A stretch of DNA of 7,910 bases from positions 1-7,910 of the forward strand of contig SXIE01000481.1 in the NCBI GenBank assembly GCA_005772945.1, read 5' to 3'. The notes beneath the pieces were generated by a model. That model was not told the origin of the DNA. It saw only the letters and a program-made list of their open reading frames with translations, and searched no databases. This DNA comes from Pseudomonadota bacterium (lineage in GTDB: Bacteria > Myxococcota > UBA9042 > PHBI01). Below are positions 1-5,741 of the stretch, in pieces (the stretch's first letter is position 1; every line of letters starts with the position of its first letter). Both the position numbers and the translations under genes were made by a program.

Positions 1-792
1 GATGAAGTGCTCGACCGTGATCTCGTTGCGGAAGGATTTTCCCATCTGCGCGATGCCAAAGGGGATCTTCATCGACATCGACTGCTGCACGTTGACGAAC
101 TGAACGAACATGGCCTGCGCCGTCTCGGGGCGCAGATAGACCGCCGGCGGCTTGGTGATCTCCTCGAGCTTGGCGCGCAGATCACGCCCCGCGAGCCCGG
201 CCAGGGCCCCCGCCTCGATCGCGGCCGCGACCTCGCCGAGCGGATCGGTCGGCCCGAGCGAGGACTTGAACATCAGGTTGAACTGGCGCTCATCCGATAG
301 GTACGGCGAGCCGCAGTTCGGGCACACGTAGCCGGCCTTGCACCCGACCGCGCCGTGGAGCTCCTTCTCGCGGCGGTTTAGTTGGTGTGCAAACTGTTTT
401 TGGACGAGCTCTTCGGCGACCTTGGCCGCGCCCTTGTCGGGAAACGTCAGGACCGCGGGCTCGCCCTCGGCCACGCGCGGGGCCTTGTCGGCGCGGAAGC
501 GCTCCTTGCACACCTTGCAGTCGACGAGCGGATCGCTGAAGCCCGCGAGGTGGCCCGAGGCCTCCCAGACGCGCGGGTGCATGACGATGGACGCGTCGAT
601 GCCGACGACGTCCTCGCGCACATGCACCATGTCGCGCCACCAGGCGCCCATGAGGTTGCGCTTCAGCTCGGCCCCGAGGGGACCGTAGTCGTAGGCGCTC
701 TTGAGACCGCCGTAGATCTCGGACGACTGGAACACGAAGCCGCGTCGCTTGCAGAGCGAGACAATCTTCTTCATCACGTCGTTGTCGGACAC
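1..792 (-). CDS. glyQS: Glycyl-tRNA synthetase, dimeric class II type (N-terminal part, runs off left edge)
   Basis: Charges tRNA-Gly with glycine in the cytoplasm. The 264 codons from a GTG at 792-790 read without interruption to base 1, so only the C-terminal part, including the anticodon-binding domain, is missing. The N-terminus carries the family signature [11 protein letters not shown] (20-29) and DYGPLG (35-40), then WEASGH (76-81) and GFSDP (84-88). Two CxxC pairs, CKVC (92-95) and CPNC (157-160), fit the zinc-binding insertion of this family. [11 protein letters not shown] (220-230) is the conserved RPETAQ segment, usually followed by G-I/M-F, so Ala replaces the usual Gly here. Class II motif 2 begins at FRNEIT (254-259). 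The GTG start is chosen because the family N-terminus begins there and GGAGG (801-797) lies four bases upstream. The gene follows a minus-strand lipoprotein gene by 129 bp, a gap filled by two hairpin repeats. Certain as to family; the single-chain type, as opposed to the alpha/beta tetramer, is clear from the motif order. Confidence 0.96.
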   Translation of the reverse strand, partial: MSDNDVMKKIVSLCKRRGFVFQSSEIYGGLKSAYDYGPLGAELKRNLMGAWWRDMVHVREDVVGIDASIVMHPRVWEASGHLAGFSDPLVDCKVCKERFRADKAPRVAEGEPAVLTFPDKGAAKVAEELVQKQFAHQLNRREKELHGAVGCKAGYVCPNCGSPYLSDERQFNLMFKSSLGPTDPLGEVAAAIEAGALAGLAGRDLRAKLEEITKPPAVYLRPETAQAMFVQFVNVQQSMSMKIPFGIAQMGKSFRNEITVEHFI

Positions 793-809
793 GGTGCCTC
801 CAGGCGCAG

Positions 810-888
810 ACGTCCGCGGGCAGCCGCTACGCGGCCTTCGCGAGACGTAACATCCGCGGGCAGCCGCTACGCGGCCTTCGCGAGATGT
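810..888. repeat. Two tandem 40-bp hairpin repeats with a compensated base-pair change
   Basis: Units at about 811-850 and 851-890 match at 38 of 40 positions. Each folds into one hairpin. In unit 1, ACGTC (810-814) pairs with GACGT (844-848), CGCG (815-818) with CGCG (839-842), and GCCGC (823-827) with GCGGC (831-835) around a 3-base loop, with small internal loops and a bulged A. Unit 2 has the same fold 40 bp further on. The only two differences, G812 to A852 and C846 to T886, are the two sides of one pair in the outer stem, so G-C became A-T. The repeats lie between the lipoprotein stop (922) and the glycyl-tRNA synthetase ribosome binding site (797-801). They could be a leader structure, a terminator or stabiliser for the upstream transcript, or copies of a dispersed palindromic repeat. 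No T-tract follows on either strand. Confidence 0.85.
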
Positions 889-921
889 AAAACGGCGCGG
901 ACCGTATCAGGGTCGGCCCGT

Positions 922-1383
922 TCAGTCGATATCCGACTCGGGCACGACGAAGCGCCGGACGAGGTCATCGCCGTCCGGCCCGATGAACGTGCGCTGTCCG
1001 TCCGCAGCGACGCGCTCGCACACGGCCAGGCGCCCATCGATTAGAGCGACGTCTCCGGTTTGCGCCGCGCTCGCCTGGCGCGGGGCGCCGTCCCACATCG
1101 CGACGACGCGCAAGTGCGCCTCGAACCGCGCGGAGCCACCGGGCAGCTCGACGTCCAAGAGTCGGCGCGCGCCGGCCAGGAGCTCGCTCGCGACCGTGCC
1201 ACGACCAAGCTCACCCTCGCGCGCGTGGTCCGCGCCGAACGGCACCGCGGGAGGCTTGCCACCGGGGCGCTTGCCGGGGCGCACCGGGACATACTCGACG
1301 CGCGATCCCTCATTGTCGACGCGCTGGCGCGTTCCGCACGCCCCTAAGGCAAGTGCGAACGCAACGGCGACGGCACGCCCCAT
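922..1383 (-). CDS. Small putative lipoprotein, function unknown
   Basis: A 153-residue protein from the ATG at 1383-1381. It starts with a short basic and hydrophobic segment, GRAVAVAFALALGAC, ending in the lipobox LGAC with the acceptor Cys at residue 16. It is therefore probably exported and lipid-anchored, with no Asp at +2 (the residue is Gly). The mature part opens with a Pro/Gly/Arg-rich linker (VPVRPGKRPGGKPP), followed by a compact region with a single further Cys and an acidic tail ending in PESDID. I recognise no family. The start is uncertain: an in-frame ATG at 1422 would add 13 residues (MRNRVNAYAGRGG) and give a longer, more basic n-region. The ATG at 1383 directly follows a run of eight G, which may serve as a weak Shine-Dalgarno. 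The gene is divergent from the lipoprotein at 1536; the gap between them shows no convincing promoter to me. Confidence 0.72.
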   Translation of the reverse strand: MGRAVAVAFALALGACGTRQRVDNEGSRVEYVPVRPGKRPGGKPPAVPFGADHAREGELGRGTVASELLAGARRLLDVELPGGSARFEAHLRVVAMWDGAPRQASAAQTGDVALIDGRLAVCERVAADGQRTFIGPDGDDLVRRFVVPESDID

Positions 1384-1535
1384 CCCCCCCCGACCCGCGT
1401 ATGCATTGACTCGGTTCCGCATCGCTTCGATAGTGCGGTGCCATGCGCCGGCGCGCGAGTTTTCGTCCCGCGCGCGGTGCCACGCCCACACGCACCCCCA
1501 TCCGCAACACATCCGAATCGGCCCCCGGAGGTCCC

Positions 1536-2285
1536 ATGCGCACGCAATTCATCACGCTCTTCGGCATCGTCGCCGCCACCCTGGCCGCCTGCAGCGACGA
1601 CGCCGTCAAGCCCGGCAACCTCGTCGTCCACTGGTCCGAGGGTCCGACCGCGACCTGCGGCGGCCGCGGGCACGCCACGATCGAAGCGCGCCTCCTGAGC
1701 GGGGACGAGGTCGTCTACTCGGGCTCCGGACAGTGCCCCGCCGCGTCGAGCGAGGGGACGATCGGGATCACGAACGTCACGCCGGGGTCCTACAAGCTCG
1801 AGGTCGAGGGGGTCGACGCGACGGGCAAGGGGACCTATCTCGGCACCGTCGCCAGGCAGAGCGTCGCCGAAGGCAAGACGACGGACACGGCCACCGTGGC
1901 CCTCACGCCGAAGCCGGCGCGCCTCCACGTCGACTGGACGATCCCGGGCGGCAAGTGCAGCTCGAGCAACATCAAGACCGTTCAGGTCTCGCTCTATTAC
2001 AAGGCCTCGAGCGAGTCGATCCTCCAGGGCGCGGCCCAGAAGGTCACCTGCGACAACACGGTCAAGGACCCCGACGACCCCAAGAGCCTCATCGCGGGCG
2101 TGCTCTTCAGCGACCTCGAGACCGACGACGACGCGCAGCTCGTCATCGACGGCTTCGACGCCAGCAACAAGAAGGTCGCCTCCGGCAAGTCGCAAAAGAC
2201 CGACTCGGCCGCCGCCGACTTCTTGAGCGTCATCGGCTTCGGCGATGACCTGGACGTCATCGTCGACCTCACCGCGGTGCCCTGA
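1536..2285 (+). CDS. Lipoprotein with two tandem related beta-rich domains, function unknown
   Basis: A 249-residue protein. The ATG at 1536 is chosen over an in-frame upstream ATG (1443) because GGAGG (1527-1531) sits four bases before it and because it places a normal lipoprotein signal at the N-terminus: TLFGIVAATLAAC, lipobox LAAC with Cys19. Ser20 and Asp21 follow. The mature protein looks like two homologous halves. NLVVHW (28-33) matches RLHVDW (129-134). C41 and C67 match C141 and C172, suggesting one disulphide per domain. LEVEGVDATGK (88-98) matches LVIDGFDASNK (202-212), and both halves end in a V-x-L-T strand. Alternating hydrophobic residues suggest Ig- or transthyretin-like beta sandwiches. 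I do not recognise a named family. Envelope location, probably outer membrane, is inferred. The coding frame is clean with strong GC3 bias. Confidence 0.88.
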   Translation: MRTQFITLFGIVAATLAACSDDAVKPGNLVVHWSEGPTATCGGRGHATIEARLLSGDEVVYSGSGQCPAASSEGTIGITNVTPGSYKLEVEGVDATGKGTYLGTVARQSVAEGKTTDTATVALTPKPARLHVDWTIPGGKCSSSNIKTVQVSLYYKASSESILQGAAQKVTCDNTVKDPDDPKSLIAGVLFSDLETDDDAQLVIDGFDASNKKVASGKSQKTDSAAADFLSVIGFGDDLDVIVDLTAVP

Positions 2286-2309
2286 CGGCGCGCGCCGCGG
2301 GCGGCCGGT

Positions 2310-2348
2310 TTTACGCCCGACGTAATCGAATTTACGCCCGACGTAATC
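2310..2348. promoter_or_regulatory. Twin palindromic operator-like sites, TTACG-N5-CGTAA, two helical turns apart
   Basis: TTACGCCCGACGTAA occurs at 2311-2325 and again at 2332-2346. Each copy is a dyad with arms TTACG and CGTAA around CCCGA. The identity extends to 18 bases (2310-2327 and 2331-2348), and the period is exactly 21 bp, so both sites would face the same side of the helix. They lie 25 bp after the lipoprotein stop and about 137 bp before the adenosine deaminase ATG. The arrangement resembles paired binding sites of a dimeric regulator controlling add, but no regulator is encoded in the window. A repeat-associated or terminator role is the alternative. Confidence 0.45.
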
Positions 2349-2364
2349 CATTCGCGTCGGGCGT
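2334..2364 (+). terminator. Possible hairpin after the lipoprotein gene
   Basis: ACGCCCGACG (2334-2343) and CGTCGGGCGT (2355-2364) form a perfect 10-bp stem with an 11-base loop, 49 bp after the lipoprotein stop. There is no T-tract behind it, so it is not a canonical intrinsic terminator. The left arm overlaps the second TTACG-N5-CGTAA site, so the structure and operator readings may be mutually exclusive or may reflect a third partial copy of the same sequence on the opposite strand. Confidence 0.35.
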
Positions 2365-2482
2365 CGTCGTCGCCTGCACGACTCCCGCGGCCGGCTTGCG
2401 CGCGGATTCGATGCGCTTGCTTGCGGTCGGTCCGTGGCAGGCATACCTTCCCGGGAACTAAAAACGGACCCAAGAAGGGAAC

Positions 2483-3637
2483 ATGACAACCGATCTTCGC
2501 CCCCGAATCCGCCCGACCGCGAGCTTTCTCGCGCGTCTCCCCAAGACCGATCTCCACGTCCACCTCGACGGCTCGCTGCGCCTCGAGACCATCATCGCGC
2601 TCGCGGCCGAGCAGGGCGTGGAGCTGCCGGCGACCGATCCGGCGGGCCTCGCCAAGGCCATCCACCAGGGCGAGGTCTGTCACGATCTCACGGATTACCT
2701 GAAGGCCTTCGACATCACGCTCGCGGTGCTGCAGGACGAGCGGGCCCTCTACCGCGCGGCCTACGAGCTCGCGCAGGACGCCGCCAAAGAGAACGTGCGC
2801 CTGATGGAGGTCCGCTACGCGCCGATCCTCCACACGCGCAAGGGCCTGCCGCTGACCCGCATCGTCGAGGCCGTCATCAACGGGCTGACCGACGCACGGC
2901 GCGACTTCGGCATCATCTGCAACGTCATCGTCAGCGGTATCCGCCACATCGCGCCCGAGCAATCGGTGCGGCTCGCGGAGCTCGCTGTCGCCTACAAGAA
3001 CAAGGGCGTCGTCGGCTTCGACCTCGCCGGCGCCGAGTACGACTACCCCGCCAAGAAGTTCAGCGCCGCCTTCGCGCTCGTCCGGCGCAACAACGTCAAC
3101 TCGACCTGTCACGCGGGCGAGGCCTACGGCCCCGAGAGCATCCACCAGGCGATCCACGTCTGTGGCGCCCACCGCATCGGTCACGGCACGCGCCTGCGCG
3201 AGGACGGGGATCTACTCAATTACATCAACGACCACCGGATCCCGCTCGAGGTCTGCCTCACCTCGAACGTCCAGACGCGCGCGGTCGAGGACTTCAAGAG
3301 CCACCCGCTCAAGTTCTACTTCGACTTCGGGATCCGCGTGACGATCAACACGGACAACCGCCTCATCACCGACACGACGGTGACGACCGAGCTGCAGCGC
3401 GCGGTCGAGACCTTCGACCTCGACATCTGGCAGGTCCGCCAGATCGTCATCAACGGCTTCAAGTCGGCCTTCCTGCCGTTCCACGAGCGCCAGGCGCTCT
3501 TGCGCCGGATCTCCGAGGAGCTCGATCACCTCATCGACGAGGAGCTGCGCGCCCTCGGCCACGTCGTCGAGGTCCCGATGCGGACCCTGACGGACGGCTC
3601 GAAGCGGGTGCGGCCTGTCGCGGTCAACGCCTCGTAG
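2483..3637 (+). CDS. add: Adenosine deaminase
   Basis: Zinc-dependent hydrolytic deamination of adenosine or deoxyadenosine to inosine or deoxyinosine in the cytoplasm, feeding purine salvage. The 384-residue protein is a TIM-barrel amidohydrolase with all core motifs. KTDLHVHLDGSLR has the metal ligands His25 and His27. CHAGE (209-213) supplies the third metal His210 and the catalytic Glu213. HRIGHG (230-235) supplies His234. TINTDN (287-292) supplies the metal ligand Asp291. The second position of the usual TDD is Asn292, as I recall for a group of actinobacterial Add proteins (TDNR), so this is probably a subfamily trait rather than damage. The ATG is supported by AAGGG (2475-2479) shortly upstream and by the family N-terminus. 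The C-terminal tail is slightly long and basic. The gene stands alone on its strand and converges on hpt. Adenine deaminase and other nucleoside deaminases are the alternatives, but motif order favours Add. Confidence 0.93.
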   Translation: MTTDLRPRIRPTASFLARLPKTDLHVHLDGSLRLETIIALAAEQGVELPATDPAGLAKAIHQGEVCHDLTDYLKAFDITLAVLQDERALYRAAYELAQDAAKENVRLMEVRYAPILHTRKGLPLTRIVEAVINGLTDARRDFGIICNVIVSGIRHIAPEQSVRLAELAVAYKNKGVVGFDLAGAEYDYPAKKFSAAFALVRRNNVNSTCHAGEAYGPESIHQAIHVCGAHRIGHGTRLREDGDLLNYINDHRIPLEVCLTSNVQTRAVEDFKSHPLKFYFDFGIRVTINTDNRLITDTTVTTELQRAVETFDLDIWQVRQIVINGFKSAFLPFHERQALLRRISEELDHLIDEELRALGHVVEVPMRTLTDGSKRVRPVAVNAS

Positions 3638-3639
3638 CG

Positions 3640-3763
3640 GCAGGGCGCTGAAAAAGGCCCATCCGCTGCGTCGCTGCGCTCGCTCGCTTGTGCGGCGACC
3701 GAAGGGTCGCCTCCGCGCTCGTCTCGCTTGCTCCTTGCGGCTGGACCTTTTTGAGCGCCCTGC
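3640..3763. repeat. 124-bp palindromic element with 22-bp terminal inverted repeats between add and hpt
   Basis: The left arm 3640-3661 (GCAGGGCGCTGAAAAAGG and four more bases) and the right arm 3742-3763 (ending CCTTTTTGAGCGCCCTGC) are inverted copies with only two mismatches. The interior is itself imperfectly palindromic and contains the hairpin GGCGACC (3694-3700), GAAG loop, GGTCGCC (3705-3711). Each strand shows a T5 tract near the 3' end of the structure (3748-3752 on plus; complement of 3651-3655 on minus). It begins three bases after the add stop and lies beyond the hpt stop, so it is well placed as a bidirectional terminator. The sharp terminal repeats also resemble a non-coding dispersed palindromic or MITE-like unit. 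There is no coding potential. Confidence 0.75.
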
Positions 3764-3818
3764 TATCCCTCGCAGCCGATGTCCCGAGCGCCTTGCTAGC
3801 GCTTGCGGCCGATGTACG
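3753..3818 (-). repeat. Degenerate 33-bp tandem duplication covering the hpt 3' end
   Basis: 3753-3785 and 3786-3818 match at 26 of 33 positions, ungapped. The second unit contains the last codons of hpt (YIGRKR and stop). The first, downstream on the minus strand, contains a decayed copy reading IGCEG followed by a stop at the same relative place. The first unit also overlaps the right end of the palindromic element, so the AGCGCC-(C/T)-TGCTA ending is present twice. Confidence 0.6.
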
Positions 3819-4317
3819 GGACGTTGCGAAACCGGTCCGCGTAGTCGAGCCCGTAGCCGATAACGAAGTGGTCTTCGATCGTGAAGCCCGTGTAGTCGAT
3901 CGGCACCGCGACCTGGGTCCGCGCCGGCTTGTGGAGCAGCGTGCAGACCTTGATGCTGCGCGGTTTGCGCGTCGCTAGGTTCTCGAGCAGGTAGCGCATC
4001 GTCAGGCCGGTATCGATGATGTCCTCGACGACGAGCACGTCGCGACCCTCGATCGGCGCGGTCAAGTCGCTCGTGATCTGGACGACGCCGCTGGTCGTCG
4101 TGCGGTGCCCGTAGCTGGAGAGCCCGAGGAAGTCGATCGTGCACTCGACACTCAGGGCGCGCGACAGATCCGAGAGGAAGACGAACGAGCCCTTGAGGAT
4201 CCCGATGAGCGCCAGATCGCGATCCGCGTAGTCGCGGCTGATCTCCACGCCGAGCTCGGCGATGCGCTTCTGCAAGGTCGCTGCGTCGATGAGAACGTCG
4301 AGGTCGCTGCGTTTCAT
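3796..4317 (-). CDS. hpt: Hypoxanthine(-guanine) phosphoribosyltransferase
   Basis: Transfers the phosphoribosyl group from PRPP to hypoxanthine or guanine, giving IMP or GMP, in the cytoplasm. The 173-residue protein has the type I PRTase layout: LKGSFVF (41-47) for pyrophosphate contacts, SSYG (67-70) at the flexible catalytic loop, the PRPP-binding loop VLVVEDIIDTGLTM (94-107), and the C-terminal base-binding segment YGLDYADRFRNVPYIG (155-170). The protein ends just after this segment, near the normal length of bacterial Hpt. It is the second gene of an operon with upp: its ATG lies seven bases after the upp stop, and its Shine-Dalgarno overlaps that stop, implying translational coupling. 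With upp upstream and add converging, it forms a base salvage locus. Preference for hypoxanthine over guanine cannot be read from the sequence. Confidence 0.95.
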   Translation of the reverse strand: MKRSDLDVLIDAATLQKRIAELGVEISRDYADRDLALIGILKGSFVFLSDLSRALSVECTIDFLGLSSYGHRTTTSGVVQITSDLTAPIEGRDVLVVEDIIDTGLTMRYLLENLATRKPRSIKVCTLLHKPARTQVAVPIDYTGFTIEDHFVIGYGLDYADRFRNVPYIGRKR

Positions 4318-4327
4318 GAGGCCCCTA
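4318..4327 (-). promoter_or_regulatory. hpt ribosome binding site overlapping the upp stop codon
   Basis: On the minus strand the sequence reads TAGGGGCCTC and then the hpt ATG. TAG is the upp stop codon and AGGGG (4326-4322), sharing two of its bases, is the hpt Shine-Dalgarno, four bases before the start. Ribosomes finishing upp would unload at the hpt start site, which supports co-expression. Confidence 0.7.
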
Positions 4328-5146
4328 GACGAAGACGTTGTTGATGACCTCGCCGAGACCCCCTGCCCCGGGCACGATGTACTGATGATCGTTGAGGCCG
4401 CGCTCGCGCTCGGGGTGCGTCCCTGGCACGGTCCGAAGCACGTCCGGATCCGAGAGGCCGCGGTCGAGTCGAAATGCGTAGATCTGCGCCGTCGGCCGTG
4501 CGGCCGTCACGTTGCGGATGAACTCGGGTGTCACGATGAGGTTCATCGTGATGATGGCCGCCGGCGGCCCACTCGAGAGGGCTTCGTAGTAGCTCGCGGC
4601 CTTGAGCACCGAGCTGCCGGTGGCACCCATCGGATCGGGGAACAGCAGGACCTGCCCGGCCGCGTCGCCGCCCGCCTTCTCGCCGAATATGCGCGCGCCG
4701 ATCACGTGGCCGGCCTCATCGACGACGCGATTCATGACGATGTGATCCTGGCGTACGCCCACCGGATCGAGCACGTGGTTGACAGCGTCGAAGCAGACCG
4801 AGGCGGGCAACATCCCGGCGCGCGCGATGTCGACGCAGATGACGCGGGTGCGGGGATCGACGATGCGCCCGCGATACACGCCCGCGGGCGTGTGGGCGAT
4901 CATGCGGGTCGGCACCTCGGCGTCGCAGAGCGGGAGCTGCCGGGCGATGACCGCCGCGACCAAGTCCCGATACAACGTTGTGACAAGGTGGTTGATCTCG
5001 GGCTGGAACGTCTTGTCCGAAGACAGGCGCGCGAGCAGCGAGAGGTGATACCCGTCGGCGAGGATGTGAACGCGTGGCCCGTAGTGGTGTACGAGCTCGC
5101 CGTTCTCGAGGTTGTCGGCTCGGTAGGCCTGATCCATCTGATCCAT
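4325..5146 (-). CDS. upp: Uracil phosphoribosyltransferase, long divergent form
   Basis: Converts uracil and PRPP to UMP and pyrophosphate in the cytoplasm. From the ATG at 5146 it has 273 residues, well above the roughly 210 of E. coli Upp. Family segments are VDIARAGMLP (105-114), matching the P-I-L-R-A-G region; the PRPP loop FPDPMGATGSS (169-179), matching VDPMLATGGS; and the uracil-binding C-terminal segment YIVPGAGGLGE (256-266), matching YIIPGLGDAGD. Extra length comes from an N-terminal extension and from about 17 residues inserted between DRGLS (228-232) and GLND (250-253). The start is uncertain: ATG codons at 5146 and 5137 lie in a duplicated ATGGATCAG, neither with a clear ribosome binding site, and a TTG at 5200 is also in frame. 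First gene of the upp-hpt pair, divergent from the secreted protein gene at 5263. Lineage-specific UPRT is the likely identity. Confidence 0.87.
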   Translation of the reverse strand: MDQMDQAYRADNLENGELVHHYGPRVHILADGYHLSLLARLSSDKTFQPEINHLVTTLYRDLVAAVIARQLPLCDAEVPTRMIAHTPAGVYRGRIVDPRTRVICVDIARAGMLPASVCFDAVNHVLDPVGVRQDHIVMNRVVDEAGHVIGARIFGEKAGGDAAGQVLLFPDPMGATGSSVLKAASYYEALSSGPPAAIITMNLIVTPEFIRNVTAARPTAQIYAFRLDRGLSDPDVLRTVPGTHPERERGLNDHQYIVPGAGGLGEVINNVFV

Positions 5147-5262
5147 CGGCTCGGCGCATACCGCTCGGCCGGGCGTTCTGCAAGCACCAGCGCTCGGCAA
5201 TGGCGGAAGGCGTTGCAGCGTTCTACGCTCGGTCGGGTTTCTTCCTTTCGAGGAGTGTCGCC

Positions 5263-5697
5263 ATGATCACCGCTCGGCTCCGTTCGCCTGCCGTCCTTCT
5301 GCTCTGGGGCGTCTTCGCATTCCTCGTGGGGCCCGGCGCGGCGCACGCCGCCAAACACACGGACCCCGCCGAGGCGGTCGTGACCGCGGCCCTCAAGGCC
5401 GCGCTGGCGAACGACTTCGACGCCTACCTCGCGACGGTTCACCCCGCCGAGAAGGCCACCGATCAGCAGCGCCAGGAGATCGCGCGCTTCACGTTCACGC
5501 GCGTGGTGCGCAACGCCAAGTGGTATGTCAAGGATGGCGATCCGGACTCGTTCGTCGTCGATCGGCGCGAAGACTTGGGCGGCGGCAAGGTGCGCGTCTT
5601 CGTGAAGGACCTCGTCCACGCCTCGCGCGCGCCCGTGCCGGTGAGCCTCGGCGCGCTGCCCGGCGGTGGCTTCGGGATCCTCGCGAACTCGCTCTGA
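5263..5697 (+). CDS. Small secreted protein, possibly NTF2-like fold
   Basis: A 144-residue protein with a Sec signal peptide: basic MITARLRS, hydrophobic core VLLLWGVFAFLVG, and the cleavage site AHA-A after residue 29. The mature part has a helical stretch (AEAVVTAALKAALANDFDAYLATVHP) followed by strands with W87, Y88 and conserved-looking VRVFVKDL, ending GGGFGILANSL. A helix-rich N-terminus that handles an xDxxAYL segment and a curved sheet ending in a G-F-x-I strand resembles small NTF2-like or DUF4878-type exported proteins. This is a fold impression only. There is no Cys in the mature protein and no lipobox. The ATG is chosen because AGGAG (5251-5255) lies seven bases upstream; an open frame continues to 5074 but overlaps upp on the other strand. 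Single-gene unit, convergent with the ABC transporter operon. Confidence 0.85.
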   Translation: MITARLRSPAVLLLWGVFAFLVGPGAAHAAKHTDPAEAVVTAALKAALANDFDAYLATVHPAEKATDQQRQEIARFTFTRVVRNAKWYVKDGDPDSFVVDRREDLGGGKVRVFVKDLVHASRAPVPVSLGALPGGGFGILANSL

Positions 5698-5700
5698 GGC

Positions 5701-5737
5701 ACTCGCGAAGGGCGCGCCGCGCTCTTCGCAAGCGAGT
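5701..5737. terminator. Strong hairpin between convergent genes
   Basis: ACTCGC (5701-5706) pairs with GCGAGT (5732-5737), GAAG (5707-5710) with CTTC (5724-5727), and GGCGC (5711-5715) with GCGCT (5719-5723, one G-T wobble) around a GCC loop; GCAA (5728-5731) is bulged. The stem of 15 pairs fills most of the 44-bp gap between the stops of the secreted protein (5697) and the permease (5742). It probably acts as a terminator or 3' stabiliser for both. There is no T-tract. Confidence 0.6.
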
Positions 5738-5741
5738 TCGA

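Noticed and set aside
290..640. Minus-strand open frame within the glycyl-tRNA synthetase region in a different frame
   Set aside because: The correct frame reads through as an undisturbed synthetase from GTG 792. This alternative yields an Arg/Gly-rich product without motifs.
810..888. CRISPR array reading of the two 40-bp repeats
   Set aside because: Only two units with no spacer between them and full internal palindromes; no cas genes nearby.
793..921. T-box riboswitch before glycyl-tRNA synthetase
   Set aside because: No T-box consensus sequence, no specifier-loop layout and no antiterminator; T-boxes are mainly found in Firmicutes and Actinobacteria.
2417..2448. Sigma70-like promoter before add (TTGCTT or TTGCGG with CATACC)
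   Set aside because: The -10 match is poor and spacing to either -35 candidate is off the optimum. Not better than chance.
1344..2489. Long open frame (381 codons) on the minus strand opposite the lipoprotein gene
   Set aside because: It covers the antisense of a gene with a clear ribosome binding site and lipobox, crosses both intergenic repeats, and its low-complexity Arg/Asp/Val-rich protein is typical of GC-rich shadow frames.
1997..3184. Minus-strand open frame of 395 codons across the start of add
   Set aside because: It is antisense to add, whose zinc and catalytic motifs are intact. The predicted protein is low-complexity and spans two genes and the gap between them.
5147..5262. Inverted CTGCAA (5178-5183) and TTGCAG (5213-5218) in the upp/secreted-protein divergent gap as an operator
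   Set aside because: Six-base arms with a wide spacer are expected by chance, and no second copy supports it.
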